Below are positions 9,202 to 15,777 of a stretch of 36,520 bases of DNA, piece by piece. The position numbers and the translations under genes were made by a program. The notes beneath the pieces were generated by a model. It was not told where the DNA came from, ran no database searches, and worked only from the letters and a program-made list of their open reading frames with translations. How positions within the stretch are numbered: the stretch's first letter is position 1; every line of letters starts with the position of its first letter. This stretch comes from Anaerolineae bacterium (GTDB lineage Bacteria; Chloroflexota; Anaerolineae; Anaerolineales; Villigracilaceae), in the NCBI GenBank assembly GCA_018648655.1, contig JABGQV010000089.1, forward strand, positions 1 through 36,520. The letters are read 5' to 3'.

Positions 9202-10464
9202 TTACTTATGCACATCTGCCGCAATAACAGATAGCCCGCGCTCAGTAAGTTGCCAAGCTGTTTTATTGAGTGCTTCAAATTTATCCATGAAGTTGATCTC
9301 AAGCGCATCCATATCGCCAGCTTCATTGATTTCATCTTTAGCACGGAAATATTCGAGAATGTCCGATGGATGCTCACGCGCGCCATCAACTTCTGGGTCG
9401 CCACCTTCGTGTTTCGCAGAGATATTGGCAACGTGGTCGGCGAGTTCAAGCAATTCGTCACGCCGATTATAGGGCTGGATGACGATATGCTTGAAGGTCT
9501 CGGTAATATGGTGCTCAAAGCGAACAATATCTTCAAAGCCAAGTTCTTTGCGGAACTGGGCGGTAATTTCCATCGTTTTGTTATTGGTTGAGTTGCCCCA
9601 GTTGAAGCCAATCAGAGGCGTCGTTCCATCTTCGCGGGCAAAAAGTTTTGCGCCGAGAAGTGTCCAGAGTGCACCATAAGGATTATCGTTGCCCATGAAA
9701 ACCGAGATTTTGAATTCGTTATCTACGCCGATTTTGTGGAGCATATAGGCAAGAAAAATGGTGCCAGGGTTGATATTGAGCACCTGTTTTACGCCGTAGC
9801 GTGTGTAATAATAGAGAAATTCATCAATCCATTTTAAGGCGTGGCTATTGGGTTGTCCGATGCCGCCAAAATAACCCGTAATTGTTTCAGGACCGCCAAG
9901 ATGGATATTTGAGCCATCCGTGCCTTTCGTGTCGAGCGTTTCGACGTAGGTCGCGCCGACGATCTGCATCCCAGCTGCGAAGGCGACTAAATCCCCGTCA
10001 TCTTCCTGTTCTTTCATATTGCGAACGCGGATGAAACGGCCAGGCATCAACTTGCCCTCGTCGATTGAGCGTTTTGCGGCAGTAATCAACCACGGGAAAT
10101 ACTGGCAAGCAGAGATTTCAAGGGTTACAGCAAAATCATCTTTAAATTCTGTTGAATTGGCTTTTGCACTCAAAACTTTTTCTTTATAGGCATCAACGGT
10201 GATAAATGCGCCAGCATCACGTTGCTCTTGAAGCCATTTTAGACCTTCGAGATATTCGGGTTTAACTTCTGCTACTTTTGCAAGCAAATTCTCAAGTTTA
10301 CGGGCTTCATTGGCTTTAGCATTGATTTCTTCAGGAGTGCCGTATTTGGCTACAACTTCCAGAAAATCGTTAATTACTTGCTCGTCAGGATTAAGCAAAA
10401 CAGCGTTAATTTCATCAAGGCGTGTGGCAGGGATTTTCAAGAGCTCACGTAAATCTTGGGTCAT
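9202..10464 (-). CDS. Unrecognised 420-aa cytoplasmic protein
   Basis: I cannot place this protein in a family. It has no signal peptide or membrane helix. The first about 120 residues look helical and charged. The remainder alternates short hydrophobic strands and helices in a pattern that could be an alpha/beta barrel, with striking glycine- and Asn-rich turns: 'NIHLGGPETITGYFGGIGQPN', 'NINPGTIFLAYML', 'FMGNDNPYGALW' and 'GFNWGNSTNNKTMEI'. 'RFEHHITETFKH' carries three closely spaced histidines that could bind a metal or form an active site. It is a single gene with its own strong promoter and shares a terminator with the importer. The start is supported by GGAG 8 nt upstream. It looks like a real, well-expressed enzyme, not a decayed ORF. 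Confidence 0.8.
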   Translation of the reverse strand: MTQDLRELLKIPATRLDEINAVLLNPDEQVINDFLEVVAKYGTPEEINAKANEARKLENLLAKVAEVKPEYLEGLKWLQEQRDAGAFITVDAYKEKVLSAKANSTEFKDDFAVTLEISACQYFPWLITAAKRSIDEGKLMPGRFIRVRNMKEQEDDGDLVAFAAGMQIVGATYVETLDTKGTDGSNIHLGGPETITGYFGGIGQPNSHALKWIDEFLYYYTRYGVKQVLNINPGTIFLAYMLHKIGVDNEFKISVFMGNDNPYGALWTLLGAKLFAREDGTTPLIGFNWGNSTNNKTMEITAQFRKELGFEDIVRFEHHITETFKHIVIQPYNRRDELLELADHVANISAKHEGGDPEVDGAREHPSDILEYFRAKDEINEAGDMDALEINFMDKFEALNKTAWQLTERGLSVIAADVHK

Positions 10465-10498
10465 TTTTTTTCTCCGATTGGTGAATAAGGGTATTTAG

Positions 10499-10527
10499 AG
10501 TATAGAATATTGAGGGGGAATTCGCAA
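10499..10527 (-). promoter_or_regulatory. Promoter TTGCGA-N17-TATACT for the unrecognised 420-aa gene
   Basis: On the minus strand TTGCGA (10522-10527) is followed by 17 bp and TATACT (10499-10504). The predicted leader is about 28 nt and includes a Shine-Dalgarno GGAG, a normal layout unlike the leaderless genes elsewhere in the window. Confidence 0.6.
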
Positions 10528-10582
10528 GTAAAAATGCAATAAATTGGAGATGTAATAAAAAAATCCAGCCCACGAGACTGAA

Positions 10583-10621
10583 TTTTAGAGCGGGTGAACG
10601 AATTCAAACCGTCGAATGCTA
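10583..10621 (-). repeat. Displaced 3' fragment of tRNA-Gly (far attachment-site copy)
   Basis: This 39-bp stretch matches 11524-11562 at 37 of 39 positions. It covers the tRNA 3' acceptor strand, T arm, variable region and part of the anticodon stem. Both differences are transitions in the T-arm/loop (GGTTCGAATCC becomes GGTTTGAATTC), so this copy is drifting and not functional. Together the two copies look like the attachment sites of an element that entered the tRNA gene. Confidence 0.8.
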
Positions 10622-10679
10622 ACTATAGGTATGTATGCGACATGTGGAGAAAAGTAGGTTGGCGATAATCAGCAGAAGA

Positions 10680-11378
10680 TTATTCCAGCAAGCCGATACC
10701 AGTCATGGCTTGCTGGAACAGCGCGTATAGGCGCGCTGCCGTAGTTTGATCGATGGACATATTTGTAATGATGCCAATTATGGTTGATACAGAGACACCC
10801 TTCCAGTCAAATTTGTTTAGCCTATCCAAAGAGTTACCTAGGTAATCTAACCTTTCTTTGATGAATTCAAGATCTTCCTTAACTGGTTTTAATTCTTCTT
10901 CAAGAATACGGCTATATTCTGACAGCGATACCCGTATCTGTTCTTTTTCAGGCTCTGTAAATTTCTTGAAATCTTCTTTAGTGAATGATTTAGTGGAGAG
11001 CATTGGCTGGGCAAGCTGTAGCTCTTCCCATTCATCCAGAGCCGTTAGCTCGAAATATTGCTTTATATTATAAGAAAGCCACCGGCGAAACAATTTAGAA
11101 ACACCATCTATATTCTTGTTGCTTACACTTGGCATTCTATTTTTCGAAAGAGGAAAATCTGGCTTGATTTCAGAATAAAAAACACTAAAGTGTGTGCCCA
11201 TTTCATAGATGGTTCTTTGTTCGACTATAAATATTAATGGCGTATCAAGTATTTCAATTGCATATTTGAAGCCATTCGTTTTTGTTCTGAACTTAGAAAG
11301 TGGAAGGTTGGAGTTTTTTGCAACTTCTAATAGGGTGTTTTTATAAGAGTTGTAAAAACTATTTACGTCTGGTGGCAT
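10680..11378 (-). CDS. Unknown 232-aa protein, sole gene of the tRNA-Gly island
   Basis: I do not recognise a family. There is no signal peptide. The first about 125 residues look like a mixed alpha/beta globular domain ('FKYAIEILDTPLIFIVEQRTIYEMGTHFSVFY' region). Residues about 145-195 are highly charged and likely helical/coiled-coil ('EELKPVKEDLEFIKERLDYL'). A more hydrophobic C-terminal segment follows ('GVSVSTIIGIITNM' ... 'LFQQAMTGIGLLE'). The start is well supported by GGAAGGAAA upstream of the ATG. It lies downstream of tRNA-Gly on the same strand, so transcription from the tRNA promoter could continue into it. The intact frame and good ribosome-binding site argue that it is still functional. 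Confidence 0.7.
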   Translation of the reverse strand: MPPDVNSFYNSYKNTLLEVAKNSNLPLSKFRTKTNGFKYAIEILDTPLIFIVEQRTIYEMGTHFSVFYSEIKPDFPLSKNRMPSVSNKNIDGVSKLFRRWLSYNIKQYFELTALDEWEELQLAQPMLSTKSFTKEDFKKFTEPEKEQIRVSLSEYSRILEEELKPVKEDLEFIKERLDYLGNSLDRLNKFDWKGVSVSTIIGIITNMSIDQTTAARLYALFQQAMTGIGLLE

Positions 11379-11523
11379 AACTATTTTCCTTCCTTGATGA
11401 CTTCACACCGAATAAGCTGACTTTTACTTTTTGTGGCGTGGTACGATCGATGAGTGGATAGGAGACGACAGATAAGTGGAGATATTCTTTTAGATTCTCC
11501 CCGAAACAAAAGTAGTATTGAAG

Positions 11524-11562
11524 TTTTAGAGCGGGTGAACGGATTCGAACCGTCGAATGCTA
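11524..11562 (-). repeat. tRNA-side attachment-site copy (3' part of tRNA-Gly)
   Basis: Intact partner of the 39-bp repeat at 10583-10621, lying inside the functional tRNA gene and extending 6 nt past its 3' end. Confidence 0.8.
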
Positions 11563-11601
11563 GCTTGGGAAGCTAGTGCCTTACCACTTGGCGACACCCG
11601 C
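11530..11601 (-). tRNA. tRNA-Gly (anticodon CCC)
   Basis: The minus strand folds as a full cloverleaf. The acceptor is GCGGGTG / CACCCGC, the anticodon arm CTAGC-TTCCCAA-GCTAG with CCC at 34-36, and the T arm ACGG-TTCGAAT-CCGT. The discriminator is U73, usual for bacterial tRNA-Gly. CCA is not encoded (CTA follows), so it must be added enzymatically. It reads GGG glycine codons. Confidence 0.95.
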
Positions 11602-11639
11602 ATATTTTGAAGCTTAGGCTTTTCCCCGATAACCCCCAA

Positions 11640-11667
11640 ATTATAGCACTTGAAAAATCAGTGTCAA
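11640..11667 (-). promoter_or_regulatory. Promoter TTGACA-N16-TATAAT for tRNA-Gly
   Basis: Perfect consensus hexamers on the minus strand (TTGACA at 11662-11667, TATAAT at 11640-11645) with a 16-bp spacer. The box ends 38 bp upstream of the mature tRNA 5' end. It may also feed the island gene downstream. Confidence 0.8.
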
Positions 11668-11676
11668 GCATATTTT

Positions 11677-12003
11677 TCAGGGATGCGCTTCAAAGCAAGT
11701 TACGCCCTGTGAGTTAACCACTGCGCTGTGAACTGTATTTTTGGGTAATTCGAGCCTGTCACCTGCGTGGAGGGTGATGTTTTCATCTGTGTCGGGAAAA
11801 ATGAAGGTGATGGAGCCGCGCACTACGTAAAGAATCTTATCGTGGGTATGGAAATGGGGCGCGTAGAGATCGTTGGGTGAATTCGACCACGGATAATAAC
11901 TCAAGTTTTCAGCGTGCAGGATTTGAGCTATCGCCTCTTCTGTGGGCACTTTGGAATTCGTCCAGTGAATTATATTTAGTTTACTGAGATTTGCTTTTGG
12001 CAT
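11677..12003 (-). CDS. Small single-domain cupin protein
   Basis: The 108-aa protein carries cupin motif 1 'PHFHTHDKILYVVRGSITF' (about residues 49-67), with two metal-binding His plus a downstream position, and motif 2 'GDRLELPKNTVHSA' (about 80-93) with the fourth ligand His. Small cupins of this type bind a metal and sugars or small acids, or act as sensors; the reaction is not shown. AAAGGAT lies 8 nt upstream of the ATG, overlapping a -10-like GATAAT, so either normal or leaderless translation is possible. A truncated second copy lies 0.63 kb upstream, beyond the 192-aa gene. Confidence 0.85.
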   Translation of the reverse strand: MPKANLSKLNIIHWTNSKVPTEEAIAQILHAENLSYYPWSNSPNDLYAPHFHTHDKILYVVRGSITFIFPDTDENITLHAGDRLELPKNTVHSAVVNSQGVTCFEAHP

Positions 12004-12016
12004 TAAGTATTATCCT

Positions 12017-12595
12017 TTAATCTAGAATTTCAAAGGAGTTGAGGTAGGCTTCAATCTCATCAGATAAAGCCCACGGAAGCGGGTATTTTATATAGATCAG
12101 ATAGATACGGTTGTAAATTTTATAGACTCGTCCTTCTATAAGATTGGGATGCACTTCACCTTGTCTTCCGTCAGATTCTCGGATTCTAAATTTGCGACCT
12201 AAATGACCGTCAAAAGCAATATCTTCATTGATAACTATGGTGCCGCCTTCAGAAATGAGATTGTTTTGAAATTCGTTTAGAAGATAATCGGTATAATAAT
12301 TAATATATTCTTCTGAGTATTTTTCATATGATAGAAAATAGGTGAAGTGCTTATCTCTTGAGATAAATATGTGGGTATTTCCAGACTTCTTTTCAGAGGG
12401 TAGCTCAGGCATCAAAATGGTGAAATTTCCGTTTTCTGAGATATAAGGCTCCCAACCAAATCGTTTTTCAGCACTTCTTAAATCTATTGTTGTTACCAGA
12501 AAATATATTATTAAGATAATAATGGGAAGCACTATTATGGAAATAATAATTTTGAAGAAAAATTTTGCAGGATCGAGAGTTTTTTTATTTTCCAT
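12017..12595 (-). CDS. Unknown membrane-anchored protein, 192 aa
   Basis: A single N-terminal membrane helix (about residues 13-36, 'FFKIIISIIVLPIIILIIYF') is followed by an about 150-residue extracytoplasmic domain. The domain begins 'WEPYISENGNFTILMPELPSEK', a phrase common at the start of small beta-rich secreted domains that judge 'f-tvs-P' type motifs. I cannot assign a family. It sits between an intact cupin gene and its truncated copy, so it appears to have been caught in, or to have caused, a local duplication. No Shine-Dalgarno site precedes the ATG; instead CATAAT lies 5 nt upstream, which again resembles a leaderless start. Confidence 0.65.
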   Translation of the reverse strand: MENKKTLDPAKFFFKIIISIIVLPIIILIIYFLVTTIDLRSAEKRFGWEPYISENGNFTILMPELPSEKKSGNTHIFISRDKHFTYFLSYEKYSEEYINYYTDYLLNEFQNNLISEGGTIVINEDIAFDGHLGRKFRIRESDGRQGEVHPNLIEGRVYKIYNRIYLIYIKYPLPWALSDEIEAYLNSFEILD

Positions 12596-12633
12596 AAGAT
12601 ATTATGTGATTTAGGTATTATCTGTTTCGGGAC

Positions 12634-12792
12634 TTAAGCGTGAAAGTGGGGTGCGTAGAGGTCGTTGGGAGAATTTGAACAAGGATAATAACTCAAGTTT
12701 TCGGCGCGCAAAATTTGTGCTATAGACTCTTCTGTAGGCGCTTTGGAGTTCGCCCAGCGAATGATATTTAGTTTAAGGTTTTCTTTGCACAT
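12634..12792 (-). pseudogene. Truncated duplicate of the cupin gene (52 codons)
   Basis: This ORF is too short for the ORF track. The minus-strand reading starts MCKENLKLNIIRWANSK and ends 'NDLYAPHFHA' then stop. It aligns without gaps to residues of the intact cupin ('NIIHWTNSKVPTEEAIAQIL' onward), with roughly eight differences over 43 residues. It breaks in the middle of cupin motif 1, so it keeps only the first metal-binding histidines and cannot fold as a cupin. The similarity also holds at DNA level, showing a recent tandem duplication. Confidence 0.8.
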
Positions 12793-12847
12793 TGAGCACC
12801 ATCCTATAGCCTGGGGTTTTAAAAGGACTTGTTATACTGAAGTCTCA

Positions 12848-13492
12848 TCACAACAAGCCTTCTTTTGCTGCGCGAGCAATAGCGGCTGCGCGTGAATCTA
12901 CGCCAAATTTATTATAAGTATTAGTAAGATGTGCCTTAACGGTGCGGTCGCTGATGCCTAGCTTAAGAGCTATTTGCTTATTTGTAGCCCCAGATGCAAC
13001 TTCTTTTAAAATGCCTAACTCACGTTCACTAAGTATGCCCTTCTCAGGTGATACTGTTTTTTTCTGTTGCTGAAATCGTAATAACTTATCCATAACATCA
13101 GGCTTGAGTAAAGTCTCCCCTCTTGCAGCAGCTTGGATAGCATGCATCAAATCTGCACGGCTTGTGTCTTTGAGCAAAAAGCCTTTTGCCCCAGCTTGTA
13201 AGCCTTGTACCATAATTTCATCTTCGTTATAGGTCGTTAAAATAAGTATGGCAATATCTGGCTGTGTAGCGCGGATTTCTTGAATAGCAGTTAAGCCATC
13301 TTTATTTGGCATTTGCAAATCCATTAAGATGACATCTGGTTTAAGCTCGGAGGCTAGCCGTACGGCTATTTCCCCATCTGCTGCCTCCCCAACGATATCA
13401 ATCCTGTCTTCTGTTTCAAAGACCAAGTGTAATCCCTGACGCACGATCATGTGGTCGTCAACGATTAGGACGCGAATAATCTGATCACTCAT
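12848..13492 (-). CDS. NarL/FixJ-family response regulator
   Basis: The receiver domain (1-120) has the acidic pair Asp12-Asp13, phosphoacceptor Asp58 ('VILMDLQMP'), the Thr in 'ILILTTY' and Lys in 'FLLKDTS'. A LuxR-type helix-turn-helix follows (about 150-212) with 'LSERELGILKEVASGATNKQIA' and 'ISDRTVKAHLTNTYNKFGV'. It is encoded immediately after its kinase with an 8-nt overlap (ATG inside the kinase end), indicating translational coupling. The likely target is the divergent ABC exporter promoter, which has palindromes at activator positions. Confidence 0.95.
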   Translation of the reverse strand: MSDQIIRVLIVDDHMIVRQGLHLVFETEDRIDIVGEAADGEIAVRLASELKPDVILMDLQMPNKDGLTAIQEIRATQPDIAILILTTYNEDEIMVQGLQAGAKGFLLKDTSRADLMHAIQAAARGETLLKPDVMDKLLRFQQQKKTVSPEKGILSERELGILKEVASGATNKQIALKLGISDRTVKAHLTNTYNKFGVDSRAAAIARAAKEGLL

Positions 13493-14729
13493 GCTGACCT
13501 GCTATAGGAATAAATATTTTAATTTTAGTCCCCGCCCCTGGCTGGCTATCAATTCTCAAAGTACCGTCAAGTAAATCAACCCTTTCTTGAATGCCCAACA
13601 GCCCATAGCTCCCTTCTTTTTCTTGAGCGTTCTTGGGCAGAAATCCCTGCCCATCATCAGCAACTTCCAAATGACAATCATCACCAACTAGAGAAAAAAT
13701 GATTTTTACTTTTTCTGCTTTGGCATGCTTGCTGATATTACTCAGGGCTTCATTCACAATGCGCATAATTTGCTTTTGCAGCGAGGATGAGAGGGTTAGG
13801 CCTGTTGAAATAAGCACTTCGCAAGGGATGCGAGCAGATGCTTCAAAATGGGCGGCCGTGACTTTGAGTTGTGTACCAAAATCTACATCGCCTTGCTCCA
13901 TAGAGCGCAACCCGTCGATTACTTGTCGGGCTTCTGTTAGCGTACTACGTGCGTCTTTCATCGTTTGTTGCAATATCTCTTGCGCGCGGAAGTCATTTTC
14001 GCGTGTGATCTGTGATGACACCGCCTCCATGTTGAGGATCAGCCCAGCAAGCCCTTGTGCAAGGGTGTCGTGCAATTCGCGGGCAATCCGCTGACGTTCG
14101 TTATCCAGTGTGAGTGTTTCCACCTGCTCAGCATAATCCGCCAATTCGCTATGTGCTTCACTTAACTCGTGCAGTAGCTTTTCGCTACGCTCCTGTGCTT
14201 GATTTTGCATGTGGAAGGCAATCGTAAAGATGAAGATAATAAAAGTGGTCGAAAGAATTGCCGCCCACCATAAATCAAGAAAACCATCTTCAGAAAAAGC
14301 ATATGCTGAAAAAGTTAATAGAGCAGCGTACCAAAGGATAGATAAAGATTTGGTACGCAATTTAAGAGATGTGCCTGAAACAGAGCCAATCATGGCTGCG
14401 AATATTGCAAAAATGATTTCAAAGCGACCAGTGATACTGGCAATAATTAAGCTCAGAATGCTTTGCGTAATTAATAATATTATATTGCCCTTAGGTGTTT
14501 CAAAAAACAAAGAACTAAACCAGTGTAGAGCCAAGTGCGCGATGCTGGCAACAATAAAAAGAAGAATCTGAAAGGGCGTGAATCGCGCGATATTCTGTAC
14601 GAGGGTGTATCCAAGAATGCCGCTAATCACTAGCACCAGAAAGATGAAAAAGCCATAGCCATTTCCTAGTAGTTTCCAATTGCGTTGCCAGAGGTCTTTT
14701 GCTTTAATGAACATAGATAGATTGTACAT
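13485..14729 (-). CDS. Membrane histidine kinase, HisKA_3 (NarL/DesK-type)
   Basis: The 414-aa form begins 'MYNLSMFIKAKDLWQRNWK' and then has about six membrane helices (about residues 20-180), with no large extracellular sensor domain; this is like DesK-type kinases that sense the membrane or a neighbouring transporter. A short coiled coil leads to the HisKA_3 motif 'RQRIARELHDTLAQGLAG' (phospho-His) and an HATPase domain with 'NEALSNISKHA', 'DDGQGF' and 'GSYGLLGIQERVDLL'. I reject the ORF-track start at 14807. The ATG at 14729 has AAAGGGG just upstream, and the extra 26 codons run through perfect inverted repeats. It is paired with the overlapping response regulator and is divergent from an ABC exporter. 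Confidence 0.9.
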   Translation of the reverse strand: MYNLSMFIKAKDLWQRNWKLLGNGYGFFIFLVLVISGILGYTLVQNIARFTPFQILLFIVASIAHLALHWFSSLFFETPKGNIILLITQSILSLIIASITGRFEIIFAIFAAMIGSVSGTSLKLRTKSLSILWYAALLTFSAYAFSEDGFLDLWWAAILSTTFIIFIFTIAFHMQNQAQERSEKLLHELSEAHSELADYAEQVETLTLDNERQRIARELHDTLAQGLAGLILNMEAVSSQITRENDFRAQEILQQTMKDARSTLTEARQVIDGLRSMEQGDVDFGTQLKVTAAHFEASARIPCEVLISTGLTLSSSLQKQIMRIVNEALSNISKHAKAEKVKIIFSLVGDDCHLEVADDGQGFLPKNAQEKEGSYGLLGIQERVDLLDGTLRIDSQPGAGTKIKIFIPIAGQHE

Positions 14730-14734
14730 TGAAA

Positions 14735-14765
14735 TTGCCCCTTTGTGCATTGCCCAAAGGGGCAA
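14735..14765 (-). promoter_or_regulatory. Hairpin enclosing the kinase Shine-Dalgarno site
   Basis: Perfect 11-bp inverted repeat: TTGCCCCTTTG (14735-14745) and CAAAGGGGCAA (14755-14765), spacer 9. In the kinase mRNA the 3' arm contains AAAGGGG, the ribosome-binding site, and ends 5 nt before the ATG. Folding would hide it. Confidence 0.55.
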
Positions 14766-14779
14766 TGCCCTTAAGGGCA
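14766..14779. promoter_or_regulatory. Perfect 14-bp palindrome TGCCCTTAAGGGCA, candidate response-regulator operator
   Basis: It abuts the hairpin repeat and shares its core (GGGCA / TGCCC). Its centre is about 63 bp upstream of the predicted exporter transcription start, a classic activator position for NarL-type regulators. Confidence 0.5.
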
Positions 14780-14800
14780 GTGGCTTGAACCTGATTGGCG

Positions 14801-14829
14801 ATGGCAAGACAGCACATAGAGTCTAAAAT
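14801..14829 (+). promoter_or_regulatory. Candidate promoter ATGGCA-N17-TAAAAT for the ABC exporter
   Basis: The -10 is good; the -35 matches only 4 of 6, consistent with a promoter that needs an activator. The leader to the ATG at 14863 is about 27 nt and contains AAAGGAG. Confidence 0.4.
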
Positions 14830-14862
14830 AGTGTCAGAAATAAAAATCAAAAAGGAGTATTC

Positions 14863-15777
14863 ATGAGCAACTCAACAATAGAAGTACAAGATTTCAGGAA
14901 AGAATACGGTGATTTTGTTGCAGTCAATAACATCAGCTTTGACGTGAAGATCGGTGAGATTTTTGGCTTATTGGGGCCAAATGGTGCAGGAAAAACTTCC
15001 ACGCTGGAAAGTTTGGAAGGGCTGCGTGCGCCAGATGGTGGAAAGCTAAAAGTGGCGGGCGTAGACCCTGTTCGTGAACCCCGTAAACTGCGTAGCGTAA
15101 TCGGGGTACAGCTACAGTCAGCGAGCCTGCCTGAGAGCATTACACCTGATGAAGCAATGCGCTTTTTCTGTGGCTACCATCATGTGGCGCCACGCTACGA
15201 TTTGTTGGAGCGGCTGGGCTTAGGCGAGAAACGTAAGACACAATTCCACGCACTTTCTACTGGGCAGCAACGCCGCTTGGGATTGGCACTGGCTGTGGGA
15301 CACGATCCGCAGGTGCTCTTCTTGGATGAGCCAACAGCCGGTCTGGATGTGGCATCTCGGGTAGAACTGCACAGCCTAATGCGCGAATTGCAAGAACAAG
15401 GCACAACAATCATTCTCGCAACGCACGACATGGCTGAAGCAGAAAGAATGACAGATCGTGTTGCGATTTTGCTAAAGGGCGAACTGGCAACCATTGGCAC
15501 GCCAACTGAAATCACAGCAACAGGGGCAGGGCTGACCAAAATCTCGGTGTATACATCAAATAAATCTTTGGCTAAGCATAGTCCAACCTTTCCTGCTGTT
15601 CAGCGCGCATCGGCCAAAGATGATTATCATATTTTCTTTAGCAACGATATAGGGGCAACAGTTGGTGAAATCATCAAATATCTGGAAGAAAACGCCGACC
15701 CTTTAATTGATTTGCGCGTTGAACGTCCATCCTTAGAAGATCGCTTTCTTGAAATCACAAACGGAGAATTATCATGA
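14863..15777 (+). CDS. ABC exporter ATP-binding protein (DrrA/NatA type)
   Basis: The nucleotide-binding domain has Walker A 'GPNGAGKTS' (about 43-51), a Q-loop region, signature 'LSTGQQRRLGLA' (the usual LSGGQ is LSTGQ here), Walker B 'VLFLDEPTAGLD' and switch His in 'ILATHDM'. A C-terminal extension of about 80 residues ('SLEDRFLEITNGELS') is typical of drug or Na+ export ATPases of this subfamily. The start has AAAGGAG at ideal spacing. Its stop overlaps the permease ATG (ATGA). The substrate is unknown; the adjacent kinase-regulator pair suggests induction by a membrane-active compound or membrane state. Confidence 0.93.
   Translation: MSNSTIEVQDFRKEYGDFVAVNNISFDVKIGEIFGLLGPNGAGKTSTLESLEGLRAPDGGKLKVAGVDPVREPRKLRSVIGVQLQSASLPESITPDEAMRFFCGYHHVAPRYDLLERLGLGEKRKTQFHALSTGQQRRLGLALAVGHDPQVLFLDEPTAGLDVASRVELHSLMRELQEQGTTIILATHDMAEAERMTDRVAILLKGELATIGTPTEITATGAGLTKISVYTSNKSLAKHSPTFPAVQRASAKDDYHIFFSNDIGATVGEIIKYLEENADPLIDLRVERPSLEDRFLEITNGELS

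Larger units (their letters stand above)
10583..11530. mobile_element. 0.94-kb single-gene island at tRNA-Gly(CCC)
   Basis: The island lies directly downstream of the intact tRNA 3' end and is closed on the far side by the drifted tRNA fragment. That is the arrangement left when a tyrosine-recombinase element integrates and restores the tRNA 3' end from its own sequence. Inside there is one gene (232 aa, unknown). No integrase, replication gene or inverted repeats are visible. It is either a decayed remnant or a very small element mobilised in trans. Confidence 0.6.

Noticed and set aside
14730-14807. 26-codon N-terminal extension of the histidine kinase
   Set aside because: The region is made of inverted repeats and a palindrome, and a good Shine-Dalgarno site precedes the later ATG at 14729.
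15-14807. A complete diguanylate cyclase encoded by the PAS gene, or a sensor partner for the NarL regulator
   Set aside because: No GGDEF or kinase domain is present in the PAS gene, and the NarL regulator already has an overlapping kinase gene.
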